A stretch of 64,000 bases of DNA from Paenibacillus sp. LHD-117. GTDB lineage: Bacteria > Bacillota > Bacilli > Paenibacillales > Paenibacillaceae. Every line of letters begins with the position of its first letter. Within the stretch, counting starts at the first letter, position 1. The notes beneath the pieces were generated by a model. That model saw only the letters and a program-made list of their open reading frames with translations. It searched no databases and was not told where the DNA came from. Where the stretch lies: contig NZ_JAVFVT010000005.1 in NCBI RefSeq assembly GCF_030929555.1, positions 1-64,000 of the forward strand, written 5' to 3'. A program made the translations under genes and the position numbers. This document shows, in pieces, positions 17,036-26,357 of the stretch.

Positions 17036-19123
17036 CTAGGATTGCGCCAACGCCTTGCGTACGTACAAAATATACTTCGACTGGTCAAGCGGGTTAACGC
17101 CTCTGCGAGGGCGCTCCGCCCGAACGTCGGCGGGACATTCCCGGTACGCTGCGAACGCGGTCGAAAGAATGCCCCGTCCCTTCGTCATCGACCCGAATCG
17201 CGCGGGAAAGTCGAGCGACGTCGCCACGGGCAGCGTACCCGACAGCTCCATCCTCTCGCCGCGCAGCTGCGGCGTGTCGAACTCGCCGCGCATAGCGATG
17301 AGCTCATTCATGATTCGGCCGCCATGCTCCTCCGGGACGGAGATCCGGAACGACAGCAGCGGCTCTAGCAGCTTCACGCCGATCCGGTTCAGGCCGTCCA
17401 TGATGCCCATCGGCGTCGCTACCGCGAAGTCGAGCGGATGCGTATGCCACACATGATGCTCGCCCTCCACGAGCGTGACGCGCAAGTCGGTCACTTCCCA
17501 GCCGAGCAGCCCCTGCTGCAGCGCCTCCGGCACGCGGCGGGCCACTTCGTTCTGATAGCTCTCGAGCAGACGCTCGTTCCGCTCCAATGACTCGTAGCGC
17601 AGTCCGCTGCCCCGCTCTCCGGGTTCGATCCGGAATCTCAGAATCGCCCAACACGGCTTCGGCATCGTATACGCGATGAACCCTTCGCCGGCTCCTGCAG
17701 GAGTCTCTTTGTAAATAACCGAAGGCGCGCCGAAGCCGATATCCAGCCCGAACCGGCTGCTCATTACCTGCGTCAGCACTTCGATCTGAATCGGCCCCAT
17801 CACCTTCAAATGCAGCTCGCGCTGCTCCTGCAGCCACTGCAGATCAAGGAGCGGGTCCTCCTCCGCCAGCTCCCGCAGCGCCGCTGCGATCGCCGGATAC
17901 TTTGCTTCGTCCTTCCACTGTACCTGCACAGTAAGCAAAGGCACCGCAAGCCTAGTCTCGCCCGGCACCCCGTCCCCGCTCCCGATGATGTCCCCGATGC
18001 GCGCTTCACTCCAGCCGAATACGGCCGCGACGTCCCCCGCATGCAGCTCGCCGATGTCTTCCGACCGCCGGCCGTCGATGCGCCTGATTTGGGTGACCTT
18101 CTCCTCCAGCCCCCTCGTCCTGTTCAGGACGGATTCCCGGTTCCGAATACGGCCGCCATACAGCCTCACGTAAGCGATTCTGCCCATGGCGGGGTCGCGC
18201 TCCACGCGGAACACGACGCCAGACAACGGAGCATCCTCATTCCCCTTCGGTGCCGGAAGCAGGCCGATCATGGCATCCATTAACGGCTCAATGCCAATGC
18301 CTCTACCGGATGCTCCGAACAGCACCGGATATAACCGCGCTTCCTTCGCGAGGCGAGGCACGGCTTCCGCGAGCTCCATCTCCGTGAAGCTTCCTCGATC
18401 CAAATAACGAAGCAGCAGCTCTTCATCCGCATCCGCAACCGCTTCCACGAGATGCTGGCGGAACGTATCTTCTTGTTCGGACCGCAAACTTGACCGCGGC
18501 TGAGCGATCCCCGTGCCGGTCGACGTCGCCGCTTCCTCGCCGCCGCCCGCGTCCAAGGACGTGGGCATTGCAGGGGACATCCCGAGCGGAACCAATGGAA
18601 CGGCGCCTCCGAACGTCTCCTCAGCGCCCTGCGGAGCCTGCACCGGAGCCGCTAGCGGCGTAAGCAAACGGCGAATGCCGTCCAGCGTTCGCTCGGCGGA
18701 TGCACCTATTCGATCCATTTTGTTCACGTACAGCAAGGTAGGAATCCCCCGCTCGCGAAGCGCGTGCCAAATTACCTCCGTCTGCGCCTGCACGCCTTCC
18801 ACCGCCGACAAGATGAGCACCGCGCCGTCGATGGCCCTGAGCGACCGTTCGACCTCCGACAGGAAGTCGACATGACCTGGCGTATCGATGAGATTGATCG
18901 TCGCCCCGTTCCGCTCGAATCTTGCGGACGCCGCCCGTACCGAGATGCCCCTTGCCCGCTCCACCTCCAGGAAATCGGTCTGCGACGTGCCCTCGTCCAC
19001 GCTGCCGAGCTGCCGAATCCGGCCGCTTCTATACAACATGCCTTCCGTAGTCGTCGTCTTCCCCGCGTCCACGTGCGCGAAGATGCCGATATTCCGCAAC
19101 GCCTCCGCCTTCATCGTATCCAT
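17036..19123 (-). CDS. Tet(M)/EF-G-like translation GTPase
   Basis: About 695 residues. GTPase motifs are complete: AHVDAGKTTTTE (G1), switch I region QTDFLEVERARGISV, DTPGH (G3) and NKMDR (G4). EF-G-type domains II-V follow with PKPCWAILRFRIEPG and the C-terminal LDFPARFGSMTKGRG segment. It resembles tetracycline ribosomal-protection proteins more than EF-G. Between the G domain and domain II (about residues 165-215) lies a Gly/Ala/Ser/Thr-rich low-complexity insert unlike classic Tet(M), which is about 55 residues shorter. It could protect ribosomes from an antibiotic or have a housekeeping role; sequence alone does not decide. Start follows GAGGAGAA. Confidence 0.85.
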   Translation of the reverse strand: MDTMKAEALRNIGIFAHVDAGKTTTTEGMLYRSGRIRQLGSVDEGTSQTDFLEVERARGISVRAASARFERNGATINLIDTPGHVDFLSEVERSLRAIDGAVLILSAVEGVQAQTEVIWHALRERGIPTLLYVNKMDRIGASAERTLDGIRRLLTPLAAPVQAPQGAEETFGGAVPLVPLGMSPAMPTSLDAGGGEEAATSTGTGIAQPRSSLRSEQEDTFRQHLVEAVADADEELLLRYLDRGSFTEMELAEAVPRLAKEARLYPVLFGASGRGIGIEPLMDAMIGLLPAPKGNEDAPLSGVVFRVERDPAMGRIAYVRLYGGRIRNRESVLNRTRGLEEKVTQIRRIDGRRSEDIGELHAGDVAAVFGWSEARIGDIIGSGDGVPGETRLAVPLLTVQVQWKDEAKYPAIAAALRELAEEDPLLDLQWLQEQRELHLKVMGPIQIEVLTQVMSSRFGLDIGFGAPSVIYKETPAGAGEGFIAYTMPKPCWAILRFRIEPGERGSGLRYESLERNERLLESYQNEVARRVPEALQQGLLGWEVTDLRVTLVEGEHHVWHTHPLDFAVATPMGIMDGLNRIGVKLLEPLLSFRISVPEEHGGRIMNELIAMRGEFDTPQLRGERMELSGTLPVATSLDFPARFGSMTKGRGILSTAFAAYRECPADVRAERPRRGVNPLDQSKYILYVRKALAQS

Positions 19124-19245
19124 CTATAGATTCTCCTCTTCCATGCCGCATCCATGCAGCGAGTCCTCGGGAATATGCAAACCTCAATCGAAGCCTATCA
19201 AAGAAGAGTGACCGCGTCTAGGGGCGGCTTTCAACAAACGCCAAC

Positions 19246-19296
19246 AAAAAAAAAAAAAAACGGCCTGCCGGAAGTTGCTCCGACAAACCGTTCTGC
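19246..19296 (-). terminator. Terminator of the YceI gene
   Basis: Minus-strand hairpin (AACGG...CCGTT with inner TGTCGGA/TCCGGCA pairing) followed by 15 uninterrupted T (plus-strand A15 at 19246-19260). Confidence 0.85.
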
Positions 19297-19309
19297 TGTC
19301 GCCTTCGAA

Positions 19310-19843
19310 TTAACCTTGTTGCAAAGCTTCGATTTCGAGGGAAATTTTCACTTCGTCGCCGATCAGGACGCCGCCGGTTTCGAGAGCCGCATTGTACGTG
19401 AGGCCGTAGTCGCTGCGTTTGATCGAGCCGCTCGCGCTGAAGCCCGCTTTCGTGTTGCCCCAAGGATCCTTGCCGGAGCCTTCAAACGTTACTTCGAACG
19501 TCTCGGAACGCGTCACGCCGTGCAGGGTTACGTCGCCCGTTACCTCGTATTCGCCTTCGCCGGATTTCGTGATGGAAGTCGCTTGGAAATCAAGCGTAGG
19601 GAATTTCTCGATGTCGAAGAAATCGCCGGATTTCAGATGCGCGTCGCGGTCGCCGTTGCGCGTGTCGACGCTGCTCAGATCGATCTTGAAGGAAATTTCT
19701 GCGGTTGTCAGATCGTTTTCGTCCGCCACGATGTTCGATTCGAATGCGTGGAACGTGCCTTTGACCTTCGCGATCATCATGTGTCTAACCGAAAAATCAA
19801 CCGCGCTGTGGGATGCGTCTACTGCCCATACTGTTTTTGCCAT
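19310..19843 (-). CDS. YceI-family lipid-binding-type protein
   Basis: About 177 residues covering a full YceI domain, a lipocalin-like barrel that binds isoprenoid chains in characterised members. Typical motifs are WAVDASHSAVDFSVRHMM, HLKSGDFFDIEKFPTLDF, and GDVTLHGVTR. There is no signal peptide, so this member is cytoplasmic. Start 19843 is set by GGAGG. It is a single-gene unit with its own promoter and terminator; the promoter carries an inverted repeat suggestive of MarR-type or similar control. Confidence 0.92.
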   Translation of the reverse strand: MAKTVWAVDASHSAVDFSVRHMMIAKVKGTFHAFESNIVADENDLTTAEISFKIDLSSVDTRNGDRDAHLKSGDFFDIEKFPTLDFQATSITKSGEGEYEVTGDVTLHGVTRSETFEVTFEGSGKDPWGNTKAGFSASGSIKRSDYGLTYNAALETGGVLIGDEVKISLEIEALQQG

Positions 19844-19950
19844 TTGTAAAACCTCCATGTTTTTTTATTAAATTTCGCCATGCAAGTATGCTACAACTTG
19901 TTGTTTACTAACCTATAATAATTAACTAACTTATATTGTGCTGTTGGATT

Positions 19951-19980
19951 TATCTTAATCTAAAGATATCTCAATGTCAA
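19951..19980 (-). promoter_or_regulatory. YceI gene promoter overlapped by an inverted repeat
   Basis: Minus strand TTGACA (19975-19980) and TAAGAT (19952-19957) are 17 bases apart. TATCTT...AAGATA arms (19951-19968) overlap the -10 region, an arrangement expected of a repressor site. A further dyad, ACAAC-TT-GTTGT, lies in the leader near 19892-19903. Confidence 0.65.
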
Positions 19981-20088
19981 CATCTTTTTTCGCTGCCCTG
20001 TCCGGGCAATCCCCCAAGCATGGCAAAAGCCGCTCAGGGCGCGGCCGATGGAACCGGCGCCGAAGCGGCTCACTCAAAACGCAAAGAA

Positions 20089-20112
20089 CGGATAGGGCCG
20101 CAACCCTATCCG
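20089..20112 (-). terminator. Hairpin after the small acidic protein gene
   Basis: CGGATAGGG / CCCTATCCG with a six-base loop. On the minus strand it is followed by TTCTTTGCGTTTTG, a weak T-tract. Nothing else is recognisable in 19981-20271. Confidence 0.5.
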
Positions 20113-20271
20113 CTCTAAGCATTCAGGTGTGAAACGCCAGCTTCGCCTCCAGTGGTCGGCGGCGGACGTCTGCACTTATTTATGAGCATAAACTTCTGAA
20201 ACGAAGTACTTGTATGATTCCTATGGACTGCCGCTTGCCGCTAGACATGCGGAGTCTGACAAGCGCAAACC

Positions 20272-20505
20272 TTACTCTTCTTCCGCTGCGGGAGCTTCTT
20301 CTGCTTCCTCATCCGAAGATGCGGCGGCTTCTTCAAGCTCTTCCTCCAGCTCGGCTTCCGTTACGGCCTCGGCTTCGGCCTCAGCTTCTTCTGCTGCGGC
20401 TTCCTCGGCTTCGATGGCTTCTACCGATTCTTCGGCAACCGCCTCTTCCTCGATCAGCTCCACGATTTCTTCATTCTCTTGAACCACGTCTTGATCTTGG
20501 CTCAT
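20272..20505 (-). CDS. Small, extremely acidic low-complexity protein, unknown function
   Basis: About 77 residues, roughly half Glu or Asp with most of the rest Ala, Val and Ser (for example ELIEEEAVAEESVEAIEAEE). There is no lysine, arginine, signal peptide or membrane segment. It is likely disordered or helical. It counts as a gene because an ideal AGGAGGTGAT ribosome site sits six bases before the ATG and a good promoter lies upstream; an ATG at 20514 would overlap that site. No homologue is recognised. Possible roles such as metal or basic-protein binding are speculation. Confidence 0.7.
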   Translation of the reverse strand: MSQDQDVVQENEEIVELIEEEAVAEESVEAIEAEEAAAEEAEAEAEAVTEAELEEELEEAAASSDEEAEEAPAAEEE

Positions 20506-20535
20506 GTGTATCACCTCCTACTAAGTAATATCTTA

Positions 20536-20563
20536 ATTGTAGCGCTTTCATAGAAAGAGACAA
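20536..20563 (-). promoter_or_regulatory. Promoter of the small acidic protein gene with cre-like core
   Basis: Minus strand TTGTCT (20558-20563), 16-base spacer, TACAAT (20536-20541). The spacer and -10 include TGAAAGCGCTACA, close to a catabolite-responsive element half plus centre (AAGCGCT), so CcpA control is possible. Confidence 0.5.
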
Positions 20564-20732
20564 GGGGTGTAAAATGTCGGAAAATAAGAAGTTTTCGCCC
20601 GGATTCGACCCTTGCGCGCGCACCTCGACTGAGGTCTAGGAAAAGGTTAAGCCTCTCGGCGGTTTCGATTGGAGTCCCCGGGATATACGATGTTTATAGG
20701 GATTGAAGGTTCGAAACCGGGGGGCATTAAAG

Positions 20733-22874
20733 ATGTACAGTTTATTCGTCAATACGGGGCAAGGCGCGCTCGCGATTCTGTTAATCATGAGCCTTATTGC
20801 CGCGAACAAAGCATCCAAATTAATATTCAGCAAGAACGAACATGAACTTCACCGCAAAACCCGCAAGCTTGTCTTCTGGAGCTGGAGCATGCTCCTTCTC
20901 GCGCTGGTCTCGTCGGCCGCGGACGCCGCGCTGGCCGCGTCCTTCCATCCAGCATTCTGGATGGATCGGCTGCTGCTCCGAACACCGCTTGTCCTGCTGA
21001 CCGCGCTATCCATCCCGATCGCCGCGCTGCCGCGAATCGCCAGGCTGGCGCAGCGCACGCAGGCAAAGTCAGCGCATGAGCTGGACGTTGCCCGTCGGCG
21101 CCAAGCGACCGAGACCGGACTCGTTATGCCGTTCAAGCTGACGGCTCTCGCGGCTGCGGGCGGCTTCTACTTCCTGCTGTCGCCTCCGATCCCGTTCGCT
21201 TGGTTCGATGTCCTGCTGCCGATTACGATCCTTGTTTTCTTCGGCGGCCTGCTCTGGATGCTGCAATCGAACCGCAACCAAGCGGCGGCGGCGTCTCCGT
21301 CTTCCACGATCTACCGCCCATGGCGGCGCAGACTTCGCCTTAGCGGCTCCCTCCTCCTATCGGCGGCGGTCATTAGCTTTCCAATCATCATCGCCGCGGA
21401 CAACAGCCGGCTGCCGGAGCGGATGTCAATGATGACGGGCATGGCCGACTTCGGCTTCAAGCAAGCCTCTTCGGGAGCCGGGCAGTCGCTCGCCAGCCAG
21501 CTGTTCCATCGGCATCATCTCGTAGAAGACGTCTTCGGCGAAGAGGGTTTAGGCCGGCCTCGCACTTCGGTCGCTTCGCTGACCGGTCCGCAAGAAGGCA
21601 AGGCCGACCGCGTCTTCACGCTGACCGCCAAACAAGCCGAAGTCAAGCTCAGCTCGGGCAAGACCGTGGAGGCTTGGACTTACAACGGTCAGATTCCCGG
21701 ACCCGAGCTTCGCATGAAGCTCGGCGAATTGATCGAAGTTCGGCTCGTAAACGAAGATATAGCAGACGGCGTCACCATCCACTGGCACGGACTTGATGTA
21801 CCGAACGCGGAAGACGGGGTCGCCGGCGCCACGCAGGACGCAGTCATGCCGGGTCAGACGCATACGTACCGCTTCCTCGCGGAGCAAGTCGGCACGTTCT
21901 GGTACCATTCCCACCAACATTCCAAGGAAGCCGTCGAGAAGGGACTGTTCGGCATATTGATCGTCGACCCGCCGGGTACTGCAGCCGAGCTTGCCGAGGA
22001 CATTACGGTGGCGACGCATGTGTGGGACGGCGCGGGGCACGCCATCGGGAGCAACGATACGCTCCAGCGCAAGACGATCAAGCCGGGGACGCCCGTCAAG
22101 CTTCGGTTGCTCAATACCGACAACTGGACGCGGAAGGCTCATGACTTGACCGGCACCTCGTTCAAAGTAACCGCCATCGACGGCGTCGCGCTGAACGAAC
22201 CGGAGGAAATTAGCGGCGTCAGCATCGATGTCATTACGGGCGCTCGTTACGACGTGGAATTCGTCATGCCGAACAATCCCGTTTACCTGAGCGTGGACCG
22301 CAGCAGAAAGCTGGGCATTATCATGTCGCCCGACAGCGGAACCGCCTACGATGTGCCGAAAGTCGCGAGCGCGGGAACAAGCTTCGACCCAACTCATTAT
22401 GGCAAGCCCGCCGAAACGCCGTTCGGTCCGGACAGCGACTTCGACCGGGAGTTTACGATGGTGCTCGATAACAAGCTCGCTTTTTATAACGGAGCAACGG
22501 GATTATATGATACAATTAATGGAAACGTATTTCCGAATACGCCCATGTTCGTCGTGAAGGAAAACGAAGTCGTGAAAACGACGATAATTAACCGAAGCGC
22601 CGTCGAACATCCGATGCATCTGCACGGGCACCACATGCTCGTCCTAAGCCGCAACGGAGAAACCGTGAGCGGAAGCCCTTGGTGGTCGGATACGCTGGAC
22701 GTTGCGCCCGGAGAGGTGTACGAGGTTGCTTTCCTAGCGAATAATCCGGGATTATGGATGGATCACTGCCATAACCTCACCCATGCGGCCGCGGGCATGA
22801 CGATGCATCTCATGTACGACGGCGTCACTTCCCCGTTCGAGATCGGAAGCGACGTCGCCAACCATCCCGAATGA
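20733..22874 (+). CDS. Membrane-anchored multicopper oxidase (laccase-like)
   Basis: About 713 residues. Roughly the first 230 hold five or six hydrophobic helices; the rest is an extracellular cupredoxin enzyme. All four copper motifs are present: HWHGLDVPNAEDGV, WYHSHQHSKEAVEKGLFG, HPMHLHGHHMLVL and HCHNLTHAAAGMTMHLMY, the last with the type 1 Cys-replacing pattern HCHxxxH and axial Met. It would oxidise phenols or metal ions and reduce oxygen to water. The N-terminal membrane domain is an uncommon addition and could carry electrons or anchor the enzyme. The ATG at 20733 is preceded only by a G-run; a TTG at 20703 is an alternative. Confidence 0.88.
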   Translation: MYSLFVNTGQGALAILLIMSLIAANKASKLIFSKNEHELHRKTRKLVFWSWSMLLLALVSSAADAALAASFHPAFWMDRLLLRTPLVLLTALSIPIAALPRIARLAQRTQAKSAHELDVARRRQATETGLVMPFKLTALAAAGGFYFLLSPPIPFAWFDVLLPITILVFFGGLLWMLQSNRNQAAAASPSSTIYRPWRRRLRLSGSLLLSAAVISFPIIIAADNSRLPERMSMMTGMADFGFKQASSGAGQSLASQLFHRHHLVEDVFGEEGLGRPRTSVASLTGPQEGKADRVFTLTAKQAEVKLSSGKTVEAWTYNGQIPGPELRMKLGELIEVRLVNEDIADGVTIHWHGLDVPNAEDGVAGATQDAVMPGQTHTYRFLAEQVGTFWYHSHQHSKEAVEKGLFGILIVDPPGTAAELAEDITVATHVWDGAGHAIGSNDTLQRKTIKPGTPVKLRLLNTDNWTRKAHDLTGTSFKVTAIDGVALNEPEEISGVSIDVITGARYDVEFVMPNNPVYLSVDRSRKLGIIMSPDSGTAYDVPKVASAGTSFDPTHYGKPAETPFGPDSDFDREFTMVLDNKLAFYNGATGLYDTINGNVFPNTPMFVVKENEVVKTTIINRSAVEHPMHLHGHHMLVLSRNGETVSGSPWWSDTLDVAPGEVYEVAFLANNPGLWMDHCHNLTHAAAGMTMHLMYDGVTSPFEIGSDVANHPE

Positions 22875-22946
22875 CCGCCGCGCGCCGCGCAGCGATTGGA
22901 ATCCATCGAATCAGTTGTATATACTAATAGAACGGAGTGTTTAATC

Positions 22947-23456
22947 ATGAACGTCAATGTCAAAACCATCGGAGGCTCGCTCCTGCTCCTTCTCGGCGTC
23001 GTCCTCCTCATGAACCAAGGAGAAACGTTCGGTCCCGGCAAAATATTCGCCTACTTCTGGCCGTCTCTGTTCGTTATGCCGCTGGGCTTATTCTTCCACT
23101 GGCTGTACTTCGGCGTAACGGGACGCAAGGGCAGCGGCCTGCTCATCCCCGGCGGCGTGCTCATTACCGTTGGCATGGTGTGCCAAATCGCGATGCTGTT
23201 CGGCAACTGGGAATACATGTGGCCCGGCTTCATCCTTGCGCCGGCCATCGGCTTGCTTGAGTTCTACTGGTTCGGCAACCGCAACAGGTGGCTGCTGATC
23301 CCGATCAATATATTAACCGTGCTGTCCCTGCTCTTCTTCGCGGTCTTCTCGTTCGGCGCCCTATTCAATGAGCTGCTGAAAGGCCAGCCTTACTTCGCCA
23401 TCCTGCTCATCTTGGGCGGAGCGGCGATCCTGACGCTGCGGAGGAAAGCCGACTAA
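22947..23456 (+). CDS. Small integral membrane protein, LiaI/LiaF-like transmembrane type
   Basis: About 169 residues with five to six hydrophobic segments (GGSLLLLLGVVLLMN, FWPSLFVMPLGLFF, GGVLITVGMVCQIAML, LAPAIGLLEFYWFG, ILTVLSLLFFAVFSFG, ILLILGGAAILTL). Spaced Gly-Trp-Pro motifs (YFWPSLFVMPLG, YMWPGFILAPAIG) recall the membrane part of LiaF-like and DUF5668 proteins. No catalytic residues are visible. GGAGTG precedes the ATG. It follows the oxidase gene by 70 bases in the same direction. Confidence 0.78.
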   Translation: MNVNVKTIGGSLLLLLGVVLLMNQGETFGPGKIFAYFWPSLFVMPLGLFFHWLYFGVTGRKGSGLLIPGGVLITVGMVCQIAMLFGNWEYMWPGFILAPAIGLLEFYWFGNRNRWLLIPINILTVLSLLFFAVFSFGALFNELLKGQPYFAILLILGGAAILTLRRKAD

Positions 23457-23478
23457 GCACGCCACCCTAGGAGGCAAC

Positions 23479-23979
23479 ATGCTTACATTCCAACAGAAAA
23501 TCGATATTATCGCGTCCTTTCCTGTGCTTCAGCGGAAGGACGTTTCGCTTGGGCGCGTCAACTTTCACTTCGAAGAGAGCGTCCATGAGAAAAAAACCGT
23601 CGCATACCATCTCCATCCGAACGGCAACGGCTTCGTGTATGCCGCGCTGCTAGGCGATGTTCCCGTGGACGCCAAAGGCATGGCCAATATTAGGGACTAC
23701 TCCGAGGACGAGCTGCGCAAACTCGTGGCCCGCTCCATCGCCTCGCTATCTGGGGACGGCTCCGAAGACGAGGATGATTCCCTAACCGATGCGGCTCGTC
23801 CGGAGCGCAAACGACTGCCGGTCACCGAACAATGGCTAAGTCCCGGAGGGGAACCGTATACGCTTCTGTTCGACGAAGAAATGTGGTATTTGTACGCCGA
23901 AGACCAGCTCGACATGGCTTTCGAATCTTATAAGGAAGCATTGGAATATTTGGCAGACGAGGAGTTTCGACGCGGCTAA
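23479..23979 (+). CDS. Conserved-type hypothetical protein, cytoplasmic
   Basis: About 166 residues, soluble, acidic. N-terminal half (residues 1-90) looks like a small alpha/beta domain; residues 92-110 are an Asp/Glu/Ser-rich linker (GDGSEDEDDSLTD); the C-terminal part ends in EALEYLADEEF. I do not recognise the family. AGGAGG is well placed before the ATG and it follows the membrane protein gene by 22 bases, so it is probably in the same transcript. Confidence 0.75.
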   Translation: MLTFQQKIDIIASFPVLQRKDVSLGRVNFHFEESVHEKKTVAYHLHPNGNGFVYAALLGDVPVDAKGMANIRDYSEDELRKLVARSIASLSGDGSEDEDDSLTDAARPERKRLPVTEQWLSPGGEPYTLLFDEEMWYLYAEDQLDMAFESYKEALEYLADEEFRRG

Positions 23980-24042
23980 AGGATTTTGCCCTCCCGATGT
24001 CTAATTGTACAGGGTACAACTTAGATTCCGGGAGGTACTTCC

Positions 24043-26352
24043 GTGTCCATAAAAGCCAAGTTATCGCTCTCCATCTCCGGCATCGTCGCCATCATTCTTA
24101 TCCTTAACGTCGGCTTTTCCTACTATACGAACAGATTGACGCAGGAAGCCGCGCTCGAAAGGCAGATAAAGGGCATCGCGGAGCAGCTTGTCGTGACGGT
24201 CGACACGCATGAGAAGGTTCGGTCGGCCATCGACCTTGAATTGGGAGAAAAGCTTCGCCTTGCCGCTATGATGGCGCGGGAAAGCCTCGATCCCAACGTG
24301 GCCAATGTCACCAACGAGGAGCTTGTCGCCTTGAGCAAGGAGCTGGGCCTCCATGACATCACGTTGTGGCAGCGGATCGACGGCGAAGTCGTCTCCGTGC
24401 GTTCTTCCAACCCCGACGAGCTGAACCTTAATTCGTCGACGTGGGACTACTGGAATACGGCCTTCAATCAACTGCTCGACCTGAAGCCCGTGAACGTCAA
24501 GCAAGGCACCGCGCTCGAGCATTTCTACTCGGGGCCTATCAACTATGCGGTATCCGATCCGAACGAGATCAACAAGTGGGGTTATTATTACGACGGCTCC
24601 ACCAACTATATGATCAACACCATTATCAACGCGCAGCAGAACATGCAGTTCGATCTTGTAAACGGAACCAATACGCTGATCGCCGAATTAATGAAACATC
24701 AGACCGGTTTGCTCGAGATCACGGGCATCGATCCGGTATTTTTCGGCCAGAAGCCGATCATCAAGATGAAGAAGGGCATGCCAGTCTATAACCTTGACGT
24801 TCGGGACATCATGTTCGGCCAATATCAATACACGAATTCGAGCGAGGATTCGGTCCATATCCAGAATGCGCTGAAGAGCGGCGAGATGGTCACCGACAAA
24901 TTCGCCAGCAACGGCAAGCAGACGGTCCGCAGCTTCATTCCGATCAAAGGAAACAAGCCTTACGTCATCGGAGTGGCCTTCGACGAGAAACAGCTGATGG
25001 AGCCGCTCCGCCAGCAGCTCGTCGTCCATGCGATCATCTCGCTTGGCCTTGTGTTGTTTACGATGGCGGCCAGCTACTTCATCTCGGGATATATGCTGCG
25101 TTCCTTGCATCAGATCATGGCGAAGGTAAACGCGATCTCCGCGGGCAACTTCAGAGACTCCATCTCGATTCGCAACAAGGACGAGCTGGGTCTGCTCGCT
25201 GCAAGAGTCAATTCGATGGCCACCAACCTTTGGAAATACACGACCCAGCTAAAGGATACGGCAACCGAGCTCCAGAGTACCAAACAATACTTGGAGTCGT
25301 TCGTGAACAATACGTCGGACGCGATCCACGTCGTCGATCTGAACGGAAACATTACGCAGGTCAACAACGCTTTCGAAAAGATATACGGCTGGAAACGAAG
25401 CGAGGTGCTCGGACAACATACGCCGAGCGTTCCCGAAGAGAAATGGCCGGAACACGAGATACTTATGGCAAAAGTGCTGCAGGGCGGATCCGTGACGGAC
25501 TTCGAGACGCTGCACTGCACGAAGACCGGCCAGCTGATCGACGTAAGCAAGACGGTATCCGCCATCCGGGACGAAGACGATTCGATTGTCGCCATCGCCA
25601 CGATCTCCCGGAATATTACGTCCCGCAAGCAGGCGGAAGAAATGCTGCGGCGATCCGAGAAGCTCTCCGTCATCGGGCAGCTTGCCGCAGGCGTCGCGCA
25701 CGAGGTGAGAAACCCGCTCACTACGCTAAGAGGTTTCGTTCAGCTTCAAAAACAAACCGGTTCGCTGTCGACGGCTCATCTGGACCTCATGTTGTCCGAG
25801 CTCGACCATATCAACTTGATCGTCAGCGAATTTCTCGTTCTGGCCAAACCGCAGGCCAACCGTTACGAAGCCGTCAATTTGGAAACGATCATGACCGATA
25901 TCGTCACGGTCATGGATTCGGAGGCGAGGCTTAACCAGGTCCGTCTCGCCTTCGAGGCAAGCCGGGAGCTGCCGGATGTCGTCGGCGTGGGCAGCCAGCT
26001 CAAGCAAGTGCTGATCAATCTGGTGAAGAACGGCATCGAAGCGATGCCGGACGGAGGCGAACTCAGCGTCCGCATCTCGCAAGCGGACAATCAGGAGGTT
26101 TTGATCCAGATCGTCGACCAAGGCTGCGGAATCGCGGAAGAAGACTTGCCGCGCCTCGGCGAGCCGTTCTTCACGAAGAAGAATCACGGCAACGGACTCG
26201 GCCTTATGATTTGCCATCAGATCATCGACAATCACAAGGGAGCAATCGGCTTCCGCAGCACGCTCGGACAGGGCACATGCGTTGAGATTCGCCTGCCGGC
26301 AGCCGTCGGCGGGCGCGATACCGACGCTTTCGCTAGCGGCAAAGGGGCATAA
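24043..26352 (+). CDS. Membrane sensor histidine kinase with PAS domain, sporulation-kinase-like core
   Basis: About 769 residues. Membrane helix at 10-30, extracellular Cache-like sensor to about 325, second helix near 330-352, HAMP (SAGNFRDSISIRNKDELG), PAS (VNNTSDAIHVVDLNGNITQVN), HisKA with H553 in GVAHEVRNPLTTLRGF and HATPase (NGIEAMPDGG, NGLGLMICHQII). The H-box and FVQLQK context resembles KinA/KinB/KinE-type phosphorelay kinases. There is no adjacent response regulator, which also fits a phosphorelay kinase. GTG start with GGGAGGT upstream. It ends five bases before mqnB. Confidence 0.9.
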   Translation: MSIKAKLSLSISGIVAIILILNVGFSYYTNRLTQEAALERQIKGIAEQLVVTVDTHEKVRSAIDLELGEKLRLAAMMARESLDPNVANVTNEELVALSKELGLHDITLWQRIDGEVVSVRSSNPDELNLNSSTWDYWNTAFNQLLDLKPVNVKQGTALEHFYSGPINYAVSDPNEINKWGYYYDGSTNYMINTIINAQQNMQFDLVNGTNTLIAELMKHQTGLLEITGIDPVFFGQKPIIKMKKGMPVYNLDVRDIMFGQYQYTNSSEDSVHIQNALKSGEMVTDKFASNGKQTVRSFIPIKGNKPYVIGVAFDEKQLMEPLRQQLVVHAIISLGLVLFTMAASYFISGYMLRSLHQIMAKVNAISAGNFRDSISIRNKDELGLLAARVNSMATNLWKYTTQLKDTATELQSTKQYLESFVNNTSDAIHVVDLNGNITQVNNAFEKIYGWKRSEVLGQHTPSVPEEKWPEHEILMAKVLQGGSVTDFETLHCTKTGQLIDVSKTVSAIRDEDDSIVAIATISRNITSRKQAEEMLRRSEKLSVIGQLAAGVAHEVRNPLTTLRGFVQLQKQTGSLSTAHLDLMLSELDHINLIVSEFLVLAKPQANRYEAVNLETIMTDIVTVMDSEARLNQVRLAFEASRELPDVVGVGSQLKQVLINLVKNGIEAMPDGGELSVRISQADNQEVLIQIVDQGCGIAEEDLPRLGEPFFTKKNHGNGLGLMICHQIIDNHKGAIGFRSTLGQGTCVEIRLPAAVGGRDTDAFASGKGA

Positions 26353-26357
26353 CGTAC

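Noticed and set aside
19936-20482. Plus-strand Ser/Ala-rich frames opposite the acidic protein
   Set aside because: They are the complement of the Glu/Ala codons and have no translation signals.
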